A stretch of DNA of 64,000 nt from Acinetobacter rathckeae (lineage in GTDB: Bacteria; Pseudomonadota; Gammaproteobacteria; Pseudomonadales; Moraxellaceae): the NCBI RefSeq assembly GCF_015627125.1, contig NZ_VTDO01000001.1:372001-436000 (forward strand), in the 5' to 3' direction. Below are positions 12,518-21,936 of the stretch, one piece after another. The translations under genes and the position numbers were made by a program. The first letter of the stretch is position 1. Each line of letters opens with the position of its first letter. The notes under the pieces were generated by a model that was not told the DNA's origin, searched no databases, and worked only from the letters and a program-made list of their open reading frames with translations.

Positions 12518-14067
12518 GTTTGATTGTCCTTTTGCACAATTTTCTGACGAATTTTTTTTGCTGCTTGTTGCTGAATGGGTTGAATGTTTTTAGCAATAAA
12601 CCCTGCAAGTATGGCAAATAACCAAAAAAATGTATCCACCCCAACATAATTGTAATAGTCAATAAGGTGTTTGATTTGGCTGTATTGCCACAAGATTGCA
12701 ATATTTAACAAGGGTAGAAGCATGGCTAATATAATAAATACAGCCAACTGTATACGCCATAAATACTGTTTTTTACATAGTAAAGCTAAGATGAAACTCA
12801 GCCCCCATACGCTAAAAAACACGAAAATTTCTTGGTTAGTGCTACTAAGCTGAGGCAGTGTAATGATGCGGTTGGCATAAAAGTAGCAAAGAACTGCCAT
12901 GGGCAAGCCCACAAAAGTCGAAACATTGAGTCGATCTACAAGATAGTGGCCGAAATGAAAGGTATTTTTTTTATTTTGGATTTGACGTTTTAAGCTCCAC
13001 AGTAAAAGACCTGATGCCACCATAAAACAACCGAGTATGCCTGAAAAAAATAATCCCACACGAATGATTGGTTCAGCAAAAGGTGCAAGGTGTAGGCCAT
13101 ATACACCATTATACAAAGTGGCAACGGGGTGTCTGTTGTGCGTATCTGCAATGACTTGACCTTGGGCATTGAATGTCACTTGTGCCACATCTTGAGTAAT
13201 TGAACGATCTTGTTTTTGTTTAATCATAATTTCAGTGGCCGTTGTGAACGGTTTGTTGACCTCAATACTATCTATGAGGGGTTCATCAGGCCAATGTTGC
13301 TTTAATCTTTGACTGATTTGTGTAGCTGTTAACATCTGCACAGGTTGTACAGATTTTTGAGCGGTGTTGGTTTGACTGCGTAATTCAGCAAAAATGTCAT
13401 AGTTATTTTGTGGGTAATATTTTTGAATGGCTGATGGCAAGTATAAGTAAAAAAACATGATTAACCCTGTAAGTGTAATCATGAAAAAAAAGGGCAGTGC
13501 AATCACAGAAACAATATTATGAAAATCAAGCCATGAGCGTTGTGACTTAAATGTGCGTAGGGTGAAGAAGTCGGTAAAAATCTTTTTATGGGTAATCACG
13601 CCAGAAATGAGCGCAATGAGCATAATAAATGCGGCAAAGCTGACCAGTAGGCGTCCAAATACGATAGGTACACCAAACAGTTGAAAGTGAAAATTATAAA
13701 AAAAGTCTCCGCCTTGCGTTGGCAGTAAATTTATTTCTTGTTGTGTACGAGGGTCAAGTTGTTTAAATACATAGCTACCATCATTTTTTTGCCAATAAAT
13801 GGTATTGATGGGGTTATCTGTTGAGGCGACTTGTATGTTCCAAGACTGTGCATCGGTTGCATGTTGTTGTAAATAGTCTAGGCTTGAGAATATGGCCTGT
13901 GGCTGAGTCGTTTGCATGTTATGAAACGCAGGCTGTGCCCATGCAGTGATGTCATGTCTGTAGTAAGACAATGATCCTGTTAGGAAAATTGCAAATAATA
14001 ACCAGCCAAGCAGGAGGCCTGTCCAAGAATGTAACCAAGCCATAGACTGGCGAAGTGATTTATACAT
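12514..14067 (-). CDS. PepSY-associated TM protein, probable periplasmic ferrisiderophore reductase
   Basis: This 517-aa inner-membrane protein begins LHSWTGLLLGWLLFAIFLTG, the first helix of the PepSY_TM family. A long periplasmic region, paired central helices and a C-terminal helix cluster follow, with membrane-embedded His residues suited to haem. FoxB and FpvG of Pseudomonas, which reduce or help release iron from siderophores, belong to this family. Its place behind a TonB-dependent receptor, with 3-4 nt junctions to both neighbours, supports that role. The siderophore is unknown. Confidence 0.85.
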   Translation of the reverse strand: MYKSLRQSMAWLHSWTGLLLGWLLFAIFLTGSLSYYRHDITAWAQPAFHNMQTTQPQAIFSSLDYLQQHATDAQSWNIQVASTDNPINTIYWQKNDGSYVFKQLDPRTQQEINLLPTQGGDFFYNFHFQLFGVPIVFGRLLVSFAAFIMLIALISGVITHKKIFTDFFTLRTFKSQRSWLDFHNIVSVIALPFFFMITLTGLIMFFYLYLPSAIQKYYPQNNYDIFAELRSQTNTAQKSVQPVQMLTATQISQRLKQHWPDEPLIDSIEVNKPFTTATEIMIKQKQDRSITQDVAQVTFNAQGQVIADTHNRHPVATLYNGVYGLHLAPFAEPIIRVGLFFSGILGCFMVASGLLLWSLKRQIQNKKNTFHFGHYLVDRLNVSTFVGLPMAVLCYFYANRIITLPQLSSTNQEIFVFFSVWGLSFILALLCKKQYLWRIQLAVFIILAMLLPLLNIAILWQYSQIKHLIDYYNYVGVDTFFWLFAILAGFIAKNIQPIQQQAAKKIRQKIVQKDNQT

Positions 14068-14070
14068 CAG

Positions 14071-14367
14071 TTAACCTATGATGTGAGATAGCCCATAAAA
14101 TAGCAGTGTAATCCCAAAACTGAGTAGGCTTAGACGTGGAATGGATTGAATTGAAAAGCAAGCAATAAAAAAAATCAGTGCAAATACAATGGCACAAAAT
14201 ATTGCTAAAAAAACAGCTTCTGCACGTGGCATAAGGTATAGAAAAACACTGGCCAAGCACAGACTAAAATACACGACACAAAAATAACCGACCACGCACG
14301 CAGTCAACGTGCGATAAAGCACGTTGAACTGGTGAGCGTATTTATGATTTTGTATCGTGTTTTTCAT
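14071..14367 (-). CDS. DUF3649-type membrane protein, iron-uptake operon
   Basis: This 98-aa protein has three membrane segments (LTACVVGYFCVVYFSLCLASVF, AEAVFLAIFCAIVFALIFFIACF and LLSFGITLLFYGLSHIIG). It fits DUF3649, a small family found between TonB receptors and PepSY proteins. It lies 3 nt after the receptor and 3 nt before the PepSY gene, so all are one transcript. Its biochemical function is unknown. Confidence 0.78.
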   Translation of the reverse strand: MKNTIQNHKYAHQFNVLYRTLTACVVGYFCVVYFSLCLASVFLYLMPRAEAVFLAIFCAIVFALIFFIACFSIQSIPRLSLLSFGITLLFYGLSHIIG

Positions 14368-14370
14368 GTA

Positions 14371-16473
14371 TTAGTAGTTAAATTTTACAGATACAGTGTA
14401 GTTTGCAGGCGCACCATAGTAGCCTTGACCACCACTTAAACCTGTAAGATATTTCTCGTTGCCAATGTTTTTGGCATTGAGTTGTAGATTCATGTGGTCA
14501 TTGACTTTATAGCTTGCCATTAAGTCAAATAATGCATATGCACCTTGTACAATAGTCCCATTGTGTGAGCTAGAAGCAGGTTCACGAATACTGTCTTGCC
14601 ATTTTACACTTGCACCCACTTTCACTTGTGGAAGTTGAGGAATGGTGTAATTTGCCAAAAGGTTAAAGGTTTGAGTTGGGTTGTACTGACGAGGGTTTAT
14701 ACCTGTTTCAGTATCTTTTAAACTAAACTTTGTGTAGCCCGCAGTAATTTCAAGATCATCGGTGACTTTACCTGCTAAGCCAAGTTCTACACCTTGTGAA
14801 CGTACTGTGCCTAAGTTAGAGCGGTATGCCGAACCTGAAAATGTTGGGTTTAAAGCAAAATGATTTTGTTCTGTACTAAAAATCGCAATAGAACCCGTTA
14901 AGCGCTCATTTAACCATGTACCTTTAACACCTGTTTCATAGCTCTTACCATCAACAGGTACTGCAATTTGATTGGTTGCTGTATCAATGACAGTTTGTGG
15001 TCTAAAAATAGAGGTATAACTCATATACCCTGTGTATTGTGGGGTAAAGTTATAGGTTAAACCTGCATAAGGGAGTGTTCTATTTTTTACATAGGTGTCT
15101 TTAAAGTTAATTTCAGAGAAGTTTGCCCCCAAAATAAGCTTTAAATCATCATTTAGATGTACACGTGTTGCGCCATAAAGTGAGCGAATAATATATTGTT
15201 GTGTACCTGAGTCAGTCATGGTAGCCCAAGTTGGCTCGCTTGGTGACCAGCTTGCTTGGTCTGTTGTTAAGCCAATATAAGCACCCGCGGACTCATTGTT
15301 AGTGATGCTTTTTGACCATCTATAGCCAAAGTTTGCTTCATGGCGTTGACCAAAGAGTGGGAATGTACCTGAAACACTGGCATTGAAAGTCTGTTTTCTA
15401 AACTTTTGGTTATAAATGTCTGGATACAAGTAAATACCAGAGGTATTGTTTGTTGCGCTTGGATTACCCCATAGGTAAAGCATTTTGTCTTGTAATGTTG
15501 CGTTTTTACCATCGTAATTGAGTTTGGCAACCCAATCGCCAGCTAGCTTTTGCTCAATGCTTGCAAAGTAGTTATTAATAGTCCAGTCATAATACGTCCA
15601 ATCTGGGGCATAGTTATAACTGCGGGCATAGCTAAGTTGTTGACCTGCACTGTTGGTTAAAGGCAAAGCACCCCATTGTGAACCATTAGTCAGTTGGTTG
15701 GTACGAGAAAAACCAACAGATGCAGTGGTACTGTCAGACAGGTCAGCATCAATAATGGCTTGAACGCCATTTTTTTCTTCAGAGTATTTATCTAAATATG
15801 AGTCACCGGTTTTTTCATAAGCAGTCAAGCGACCACGTACATTGCCACTTTGTGTTAATGGGCCTGAAATGTCTGCCTCGTAGCGTTTAGTATTCCACGA
15901 ACCGTAGCTAAAGCCTCCACTTGCTTGAAATGCTTGTGTTGGACGTTTTCTCACATAGTTAATGGTTGCACCAGGGTCACCAAGTGCATTAGTGAGTGCA
16001 TCTGCACCTTTAATCACTTCTACACGGTCATAAAAGTAGCTGTCATCATCTGAGCCATTGTAGTTGTAGCTATCTACTTGTGGGATGCCTGCGCCGTCAT
16101 ACAAAATATTAGAAATGTCGAAGCCACGTGCGGTATAGGTGGTACGGTTTGTTTCTAAGCCTGTTACAGTCACGCCTGGGGTATTGCTTAGAATGTCACG
16201 AGTACTGGTCAAGTTGAAGTCATTCATTTGTTGGCGAGTGACGACATTAACAGTTTGAGGCGTTTCTTTTACTGATAAATTTAAGCCTGTTGCACTGTCA
16301 TTATTTTTAACAGTGTAGGCATTGGTTTGTTCAGAAGGCTGAACTGATGCTTTCTCAGATTTAGAATTAATGGTAGGCAATACTGCAGTAGCTGATGTGT
16401 CGGCAGCATATACACAAGACATGCCCATTGTTGCAACAACAGCAACAGTAAGGGGGGAGAGTTTGTATTTCAT
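14371..16473 (-). CDS. TonB-dependent siderophore receptor
   Basis: This 700-aa outer-membrane receptor has a signal peptide ending near SCVYA-ADTS. The plug domain (about residues 65-170) includes LSVKETPQTVNVVTRQQM, TARGFDISNILYDG and VEVIKGADAL. A 22-strand-type barrel ends in ...VKFNY, with the aromatic C-terminal residue needed for BAM recognition. It resembles the FhuE/FpvA/FoxA group of ferric-siderophore receptors; the ligand cannot be deduced. It is the first gene of a four-gene operon with DUF3649, PepSY and DUF3325. A candidate Fur box 24 nt upstream suggests iron repression. Confidence 0.92.
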   Translation of the reverse strand: MKYKLSPLTVAVVATMGMSCVYAADTSATAVLPTINSKSEKASVQPSEQTNAYTVKNNDSATGLNLSVKETPQTVNVVTRQQMNDFNLTSTRDILSNTPGVTVTGLETNRTTYTARGFDISNILYDGAGIPQVDSYNYNGSDDDSYFYDRVEVIKGADALTNALGDPGATINYVRKRPTQAFQASGGFSYGSWNTKRYEADISGPLTQSGNVRGRLTAYEKTGDSYLDKYSEEKNGVQAIIDADLSDSTTASVGFSRTNQLTNGSQWGALPLTNSAGQQLSYARSYNYAPDWTYYDWTINNYFASIEQKLAGDWVAKLNYDGKNATLQDKMLYLWGNPSATNNTSGIYLYPDIYNQKFRKQTFNASVSGTFPLFGQRHEANFGYRWSKSITNNESAGAYIGLTTDQASWSPSEPTWATMTDSGTQQYIIRSLYGATRVHLNDDLKLILGANFSEINFKDTYVKNRTLPYAGLTYNFTPQYTGYMSYTSIFRPQTVIDTATNQIAVPVDGKSYETGVKGTWLNERLTGSIAIFSTEQNHFALNPTFSGSAYRSNLGTVRSQGVELGLAGKVTDDLEITAGYTKFSLKDTETGINPRQYNPTQTFNLLANYTIPQLPQVKVGASVKWQDSIREPASSSHNGTIVQGAYALFDLMASYKVNDHMNLQLNAKNIGNEKYLTGLSGGQGYYGAPANYTVSVKFNY

Positions 16474-16496
16474 GTAAAGATCCCTTAAATCTAAAT

Positions 16497-16515
16497 GAAA
16501 ATAATTTGCAGTATC
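16497..16515 (-). promoter_or_regulatory. Candidate Fur box of the siderophore-receptor operon
   Basis: Thirteen of 19 positions match the Fur consensus GATAATGATAATCATTATC. The site lies 24 nt upstream of the receptor ATG, where a repressor would cover the promoter. The match is moderate in an AT-rich gap, but gene function agrees. The rest of the 419-bp gap to lpxB holds no gene that I can see. Confidence 0.5.
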
Positions 16516-16892
16516 ATTGCGATTTTTGTATTAATTTGCAAGTTTCCTTTGATTGTTTTAGTTGGTTTTTACAATTAAATTGTAATTTTTAGGTGTTTTA
16601 TTTTGCTTTTTATTAAATTTTTGTGATTTGTTTTGAGTATTTATTTTTTGTGTTGATTTATACATGAAAAAATCATTTTTATTGCTTTAACTGGCTATGG
16701 GGGAAAAGACTTTGTATCTATATCGTAAAATTTTAACTAGAAATGCATTGAGAGATCATGTCTATTTTGATCATTAAAAAACCTTATTTAATGGTATTGA
16801 GTGATAAGTGTGATGGTGCTGTTATGTTTTACAGTGCAGTATGCTCATAATCTATTTATAATAGTTTGTAATGAAAAATAAGGTAGAGATCT

Positions 16893-18068
16893 GTGCAAAC
16901 ACGTAAACTTAGAATCGGTATTGTGGTTGGTGAGGTATCTGGCGATACGCTCGGTGCTGAGTTGATTCGACAGTTTAAAGCACAAGGAATAGATGCCGAT
17001 TTTGAAGGTATTGGCGGGCCACAGATGATCGCTGAGGGTTTTCATAGCTTGTATGCTATGGATACGCTCTCTGTGATGGGTATTGTTGAAGTTTTAAAAG
17101 ACATAAAAACACTTTTTGCGGTACGAGATGGTCTAATTGAGCGTTGGCAACAGCAAGCTGTAGATGTATTTATTGGCATAGATGCCCCTGATTTTAATTT
17201 AAGAGTGTCACAAAAAATTAAACAAAAGCAGTTACCTATTAAAACGGTGCAGTACGTGAGTCCATCAGTCTGGGCATGGCGACAAAAACGTGTTGTTGGT
17301 ATTCAAAAGAATATTGATTTAGTGATGTGCTTATTTCCGTTTGAAAAAGCATTCTATCAATCTCACCATGTACCTGCCATTTTTGTGGGGCATCCTTTGG
17401 CAAAAAAATTGCCATTGGTTGATGATGTTGTTGCTGCACGCCAAGACCTTGGGTTGAGTCAAGATCAACAATATATTGCATTATTACCCGGGAGTCGTGG
17501 TTCTGAAGTACAGCGTTTAGCACCACTGGTCTTTGGTGCAGCTGACATTTTACAAAAACAAGGCTATGCAGGTGAGTTCTTAGTGCCTGCCATTAATGAT
17601 AAGCGTAAAGCCCAAATTCAACAGATGCTTACCGAGTTTTCAACCACCTTACAGCAAAAGGTTCATATTTTAGACAATACCCATTCAGATGCTAAAATTG
17701 GTCGCCAAGTTATGGCGGCCAGTGATGTTGTGGCTTTGGCTTCGGGTACTGCCACTTTAGAGGCAATGTTGTTGCATCGCCCAATGGTGACGTTTTATAA
17801 GCTTAATGCTTTGACCTATTGGTTGGTCAAAAAAATGATTAAAATTCCGTATGTGTCTTTGCCGAATATTATTGCAGGTAAAAAGGTCATTGCCGAGCTT
17901 GTACAACAACAAGCGACACCTGAAAACTTGGCCAAAGAAATAAAGCATTTAATGGAGGCTGAGCAAGCACCGATTCAAAGAATGCAACATTTAACTATGC
18001 ATAAGCGATTGATTTCGGGTGAAACAGAAGATCCGATTCATGCAATTTTGGCACTGACTCAGCCCTAA
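16893..18068 (+). CDS. lpxB: Lipid-A-disaccharide synthase
   Basis: LpxB joins UDP-2,3-diacylglucosamine and lipid X into the lipid A disaccharide at the inner face of the cytoplasmic membrane. The 391-aa protein starts at GTG with AGG 9 nt upstream. Family motifs are IVVGEVSGDTLGAELI, FEGIGGPQM, YVSPSVWAWR, FVGHPLA, LLPGSRGSEVQRL and the A-SGTATLE segment. It stands apart from lpxA/lpxD/fabZ. Confidence 0.97.
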   Translation: MQTRKLRIGIVVGEVSGDTLGAELIRQFKAQGIDADFEGIGGPQMIAEGFHSLYAMDTLSVMGIVEVLKDIKTLFAVRDGLIERWQQQAVDVFIGIDAPDFNLRVSQKIKQKQLPIKTVQYVSPSVWAWRQKRVVGIQKNIDLVMCLFPFEKAFYQSHHVPAIFVGHPLAKKLPLVDDVVAARQDLGLSQDQQYIALLPGSRGSEVQRLAPLVFGAADILQKQGYAGEFLVPAINDKRKAQIQQMLTEFSTTLQQKVHILDNTHSDAKIGRQVMAASDVVALASGTATLEAMLLHRPMVTFYKLNALTYWLVKKMIKIPYVSLPNIIAGKKVIAELVQQQATPENLAKEIKHLMEAEQAPIQRMQHLTMHKRLISGETEDPIHAILALTQP

Positions 18069-18071
18069 GTG

Positions 18072-18950
18072 CTATGCGTTAGAAAGCTTAATCAAAAGCT
18101 CATAACCTGTGTATTTTCTCAGGTTAATGACCCCTGTATCCATGATTAAATATTGCCCTTTAATACCTTGCAATACCCCTGAAATATGAGGAGTTTTGTC
18201 TAGGTTATGAGATTTTATTTTACTTGGGTATTGGTTAATCGGGTAAATGAACTCTCTTACAGGTTGATCTTCAAAGTATTCAACATGTTCGTCAAATTCC
18301 ATATTTAAAGAAAACTCATCTGCAATCGCTTCGATCTGTTCTTCAAACGCTAGGCACAACTCATCACGTATAGACAGCAGGTCAATGGGGTCGGCATCTG
18401 CTTTTAATAGTTTTCGCCAGTCGGTTTTGTCTGCCACTTGTTCGCCAAACATGGTTTCTAAATAACCTGAAAGTCGTCTTGACCCCACTTTCATAATAGG
18501 TAAAGCTTGACTTGCACCTTGGTCTAGCCATCGAGTCGGCATTTGACTAATACGGGTAATCCCTACTTTTAATGCACTCGAATTGGCAAGGTAAACAATG
18601 TGGGGTTGAAAACACACCCGATGAGCAAAGCTTTCATCACGGCAAGTACCTAAGTGAAAATGGCAAGTTTCAGGTTTCATAATACACATGTCACATTCTG
18701 CTTGTGTTTTAAAGCATTTGAAGCAGTGGCCTTGTGAATAAGATTTTGGTGTTTTTTTACCGCAAGAAGTACAGTAAATATTGCCAGTCCATGAAATTTC
18801 AACATGCTGACCTAAGCTTAAAGGTGTATCAATGCGGGTTTTGTTGAGAACAAAGCTATATTGAACATTGGCTTGCTCAGTATGTTCATCTTTCATACTG
18901 ATATTGGCTAAATCGGCATGCATTTTCTGGCAAATGCCTTGAAATTCCAT
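18072..18950 (-). CDS. DUF2797 zinc-finger-like protein
   Basis: This 292-aa protein has a cysteine-rich region (about residues 59-102: CTSCG, CFKCF, CDMC, CHFHLGTC) likely to bind zinc. A conserved block follows, HIVYLANSSALKVGITR ... PTRWLDQGA, recalling GIY-YIG-like nuclease folds. This arrangement is that of DUF2797, whose function is unknown. It is convergent with lpxB at 4 bp and divergent from the next gene at about 35 bp. Confidence 0.85.
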   Translation of the reverse strand: MEFQGICQKMHADLANISMKDEHTEQANVQYSFVLNKTRIDTPLSLGQHVEISWTGNIYCTSCGKKTPKSYSQGHCFKCFKTQAECDMCIMKPETCHFHLGTCRDESFAHRVCFQPHIVYLANSSALKVGITRISQMPTRWLDQGASQALPIMKVGSRRLSGYLETMFGEQVADKTDWRKLLKADADPIDLLSIRDELCLAFEEQIEAIADEFSLNMEFDEHVEYFEDQPVREFIYPINQYPSKIKSHNLDKTPHISGVLQGIKGQYLIMDTGVINLRKYTGYELLIKLSNA

Positions 18951-18985
18951 ATAAAATCTCTCTAAATTTTTAAAAGGTGCAGGTT

Positions 18986-19459
18986 ATGGCAGAGCAAAAT
19001 GTCATCACGTCTTTGCTAGACGATTTGGCTCAAGAGCAACCCATAAAAACAGCGTTGTGTGTTGGGCAAAATATTGCACGTTTTAAAACGACACAACCAA
19101 TTCATTGGCAGTATTTTAACGTATCTGATCTATTAAGTCTGCCATTTACACAGCGTTATGATTTAGGTTTTGTGGTGCTGAGCGTCGAAAGCATGGCACA
19201 GTGTACCCCAGAGCAAAAGTCACAGTTACTGGTAAAGTTAAGAGATCTTTTGGTGAAAAAATTGATTGTGATTTGTGAGGTTAATGATCAACAATTATTA
19301 CGTTCGCTAGGGTTTACGCAAATGCTCGGGCAATATACTGAGCTTGGGCAAAAGATGATGTTATGGCAGTTTAATATTATGACCTATAAGCATGTTCCAG
19401 ATTGGTTTAATTCGCGTTTTTGGGCGAACCCTGAGAATTGGGATAAATTTAGATGGTAG
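18986..19459 (+). CDS. Conserved hypothetical protein, probable DUF6231 family
   Basis: This 157-aa soluble protein begins MAEQNVITSLLDDLAQ, has a middle with alternating strands and helices (LGFVVLSVE, LIVICEVN), and ends with the distinctive VPDWFNSRFWANPENWDKF. That tail resembles DUF6231 proteins of Pseudomonas and Acinetobacter. The fold may be a degenerate Rossmann or methyltransferase-like domain, which is inference. The ATG was chosen because AAGGTG lies 7 nt upstream; a GTG three codons earlier is worse placed. Confidence 0.6.
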   Translation: MAEQNVITSLLDDLAQEQPIKTALCVGQNIARFKTTQPIHWQYFNVSDLLSLPFTQRYDLGFVVLSVESMAQCTPEQKSQLLVKLRDLLVKKLIVICEVNDQQLLRSLGFTQMLGQYTELGQKMMLWQFNIMTYKHVPDWFNSRFWANPENWDKFRW

Positions 19460-19563
19460 TTCTAAACTTACGTTAAGTTGTATGAAAAATTAACAGACAG
19501 CTTCTTTAAAATGGGGTAGTCTTAAATCATCATTTTATCAGTGTAATAATAGAGGTTGTATAA

Positions 19564-20172
19564 ATGACTGATCTGACAAGTATTGTTGAAACTTTAGCAA
19601 AACAAGCTTTGGGTGGCCAAAATAACCAAAACTCATCTGGTTTAGGTGGTGTATTGGGTTCGGTATTGGGCTCTTTAGGTAATAATAATCAAAGCAGTAA
19701 CTCGGGTATGGGGGGTATTTTAGGCTCGGTGTTGGGTTCGCTTACAGGTGGCTCAAGTCAGCAAAGTACTGAAAATAATACCTCGGCTACGGGTGGTTTA
19801 AATGCACAGTCTTTATTGGTGGCTGTTGTACCGTTAATCTTGTCATGGATTCAACAACAAGGTGGTTTGCAAGCTGCTTTAGACAAGCTACGTGGTGCAG
19901 GTTTAGCCAATCAAGTGCAAAGTTGGGTGAGCCCATCTGCAAGTAGCGATGATGTTGCACAGAGTCATGTAGAAGGTTTATTTGATGATAAAGACATTGA
20001 GCAAGTGGCAGCACAAACACAAACAGATAAGCAAGATGTATACAGTGCAATCAGCACGGTGTTACCACAAATTATTAACTCACTGACACCTCAAGGTGAG
20101 CAAACCAGTTCACAAGAAGCCAATAACGATATTCAAAAAGTTTTGGGTATGGTATCTGGTTTCTTAAAGTAA
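19564..20172 (+). CDS. DUF937/YidB-like protein with Gly/Asn/Ser repeats
   Basis: This 202-aa protein has a low-complexity first half with two copies of a GxGGxLGSVLGSL unit separated by Asn/Ser/Gln linkers (residues 25-60). The second half is conserved and helical (LLVAVVPLILSWIQQQGGLQAALDKL, then GLANQVQSWVS). This layout matches DUF937/YidB proteins of unknown function. There is no signal peptide. It ends at a strong terminator shared with the convergent HIT gene. Confidence 0.8.
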   Translation: MTDLTSIVETLAKQALGGQNNQNSSGLGGVLGSVLGSLGNNNQSSNSGMGGILGSVLGSLTGGSSQQSTENNTSATGGLNAQSLLVAVVPLILSWIQQQGGLQAALDKLRGAGLANQVQSWVSPSASSDDVAQSHVEGLFDDKDIEQVAAQTQTDKQDVYSAISTVLPQIINSLTPQGEQTSSQEANNDIQKVLGMVSGFLK

Positions 20173-20180
20173 AAATATAT

Positions 20181-20220
20181 AAAAAAAGCCCAACAAATGT
20201 ATTTTTGTTGGGCTTTTTTT
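20181..20220. terminator. Bidirectional terminator, DUF937 gene / HIT gene
   Basis: A long stem built on AAGCCCAACAAA / TTTGTTGGGCTT has A runs on the left and T runs on the right, serving both convergent genes. Confidence 0.92.
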
Positions 20221-20232
20221 ATATGTGGCACT

Positions 20233-20646
20233 TTATAGTGAAGCTTTAATTTTTTCTGCAAATGCTTTGAGTTTTGCTTGATCTGCCATTTCAGAGGCAT
20301 GGTTTTTAAGTGTATGTATGGAACTTGGAATAAGGTGGAAGTGTACATGTGGTACGGTCTGTCCTGCTGCTTCACCAGAGAGTTGCATGAGTACAATGCC
20401 TTTGGCATCGAGTGCTTTTTCAATGGCCAAAGCAACTTTTTGTACAGTTTGCATGGTCTGTGTGAGCTCAGTTGCAGGCAGGTCTAATAAAGTCACTGCT
20501 TGGTACTTTGGAATAACCAAGGTGTGACCATCTGCTTGAGGCATGATATCCATAAAAGCGAGTGTGTGTTCGTCTTCGTAGACTTTAATGCAAGGAATTT
20601 CTTCACGTAAAATTTTTGCAAAGATGTTGTTTTGATCGTAAGCCAT
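20233..20646 (-). CDS. HIT-family protein (histidine triad nucleotide hydrolase)
   Basis: This 137-aa protein from ATG (MAYDQNNIFAKILREEIP) has the histidine triad HVHFHLIP near its C-terminus and the DIMPQADGHTLVIPK strand. It is a HinT/Hit-like branch member that hydrolyses nucleoside phosphoramidates or similar substrates. The start was chosen because GGAC lies just upstream and homologues begin here; a frame seven codons longer exists. Confidence 0.93.
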   Translation of the reverse strand: MAYDQNNIFAKILREEIPCIKVYEDEHTLAFMDIMPQADGHTLVIPKYQAVTLLDLPATELTQTMQTVQKVALAIEKALDAKGIVLMQLSGEAAGQTVPHVHFHLIPSSIHTLKNHASEMADQAKLKAFAEKIKASL

Positions 20647-20680
20647 GATATTTGTCCGAAAATACATGTATTCATAAAAA

Positions 20681-20709
20681 CCGTCAAATGCCTAAAAATC
20701 ATTTGACGG
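20681..20709 (-). terminator. Terminator of the YARHG-protein gene
   Basis: Stem CCGTCAAATG / CATTTGACGG with a 9-nt loop is followed on the reverse strand by TTTTTATG. It lies 13 nt after the stop of the small secreted-protein gene. Confidence 0.85.
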
Positions 20710-20721
20710 TATATTTATAGA

Positions 20722-20976
20722 TTACTTGCAGTTTAATGTTTTTTGATCTTCTTTAATTTGATCTAAGCGTTGTTGTTCACGTTCAGAAAATTTGGGTTTA
20801 TTGGTGTAGCAGTTGTCATTGCCATATTTTGCAATCGCTTCAGGGTCTTTAAAGCAAAAACCTTTAGAAGCATAAATGAGGTTATAGTCATCTTGTAATT
20901 TTTGGCAGGTTGGTGCTGATGCCAAAGCATAGGTGCTAAGTACACTTGCACACATAAGAACAGAAAACTTTTTCAT
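20722..20976 (-). CDS. Small secreted YARHG-domain protein
   Basis: This 84-aa protein has a signal peptide (MKKFSVLMCASVLSTYALA, cut before SAPTC). Almost the whole mature chain is one YARHG-like domain (YNLIYASKGFCFKDPEAIAKYG ... PKFSEREQQRLDQI), with four cysteines able to form disulfides. YARHG domains occur in extracellular or peptidase-associated proteins and have no defined activity. An in-frame start 28 codons earlier lacks a signal peptide and is rejected. Confidence 0.75.
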   Translation of the reverse strand: MKKFSVLMCASVLSTYALASAPTCQKLQDDYNLIYASKGFCFKDPEAIAKYGNDNCYTNKPKFSEREQQRLDQIKEDQKTLNCK

Positions 20977-21063
20977 AAATACTTCCTTTGTTGCAATGGG
21001 CGGTATGACAAAAAGGCCATCCCTATACCATAGATATAGGGACATATACGCCAATTTCAAGGT

Positions 21064-21936
21064 TTACTCAATGGTCAATTTGTTGATTGACTCATACATT
21101 TTCGCCAAAGTAGAGAAGTCACTGCCTTCTTCAGAGATGTTGCTTGCTGCCTGCACGAGGCTTTGAGATGCTGCAATAATTGGTGCAGAGAGTTTGCTCT
21201 CACGTACCAGATCAAGTGCAATGCCAGTATCTTTTGCCAATAAAGACAGTGCAAATGTAGATGGAAAGCTACGATTAAATACACGGTTTGGTAGTACAGT
21301 GGATGTCACGCCACTTTGCCCACTTGAAGCATTAATGCAGTCAAATGCTTCTTGTAGGTTAACGCCGTGAGATTTGAGTGTAGACGCACCCTCACAAGCT
21401 GCACATAAGTGAATCGCAAGTAGCATATTATTCACTGCTTTTACCGCAAAGCCCGCACCAGAGTCACCCACATGTTTAATGAGTTTACCCATGGTTTGCA
21501 TGGCAGGTAACGCTTGATCGAACGCTGTTTTTTGTCCACCCACCATGAAGGTGAGGGTCGCATTTTCAGCACCAATGGTTTGACCACTGACTGGTGCATC
21601 TAAATATTGCACGCCTTTTTCTAAAAGCAGTGGTGCTAACTGACGAGCACTTTCAGGCACACCACTTGTACAGTCCACCCATACAGCACCTGATTTAATG
21701 TTTACACTTGCAATCAGTTTTTCAACATCTTGGCTTGTGGGTAGGCATGAAAAAATAATATCTGCTTGTACGGCATCTTCTAATGAAACGGCTTGAGTAC
21801 CAAACTCTTGTGCATGTTTTTGTGCTTTTTCTGTACTTCTATTCCATACACGAACATCACCAAATGCTTTAGGTAAATGTGATGCCATGCGGTATCCCAT
21901 CGCACCGAGTCCAATAAAAGAAACGCTCTGTGTCAT
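21064..21936 (-). CDS. NAD(P)-dependent beta-hydroxyacid dehydrogenase (3-hydroxyisobutyrate dehydrogenase-like)
   Basis: This 290-aa protein has an N-terminal Rossmann motif (FIGLGAMGYRMASHL) and substrate loop DCTSGVPE with DAPVSGQ. Catalytic Lys is in AGFAVKAVNNMLLAI, and the C-terminal helical domain holds the ALSLLAKDTGIALDL block. These mark the 3-hydroxyisobutyrate / tartronate-semialdehyde / glyoxylate reductase superfamily. The true substrate cannot be told, and no valine- or glycerate-pathway genes lie nearby. Confidence 0.88.
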   Translation of the reverse strand: MTQSVSFIGLGAMGYRMASHLPKAFGDVRVWNRSTEKAQKHAQEFGTQAVSLEDAVQADIIFSCLPTSQDVEKLIASVNIKSGAVWVDCTSGVPESARQLAPLLLEKGVQYLDAPVSGQTIGAENATLTFMVGGQKTAFDQALPAMQTMGKLIKHVGDSGAGFAVKAVNNMLLAIHLCAACEGASTLKSHGVNLQEAFDCINASSGQSGVTSTVLPNRVFNRSFPSTFALSLLAKDTGIALDLVRESKLSAPIIAASQSLVQAASNISEEGSDFSTLAKMYESINKLTIE

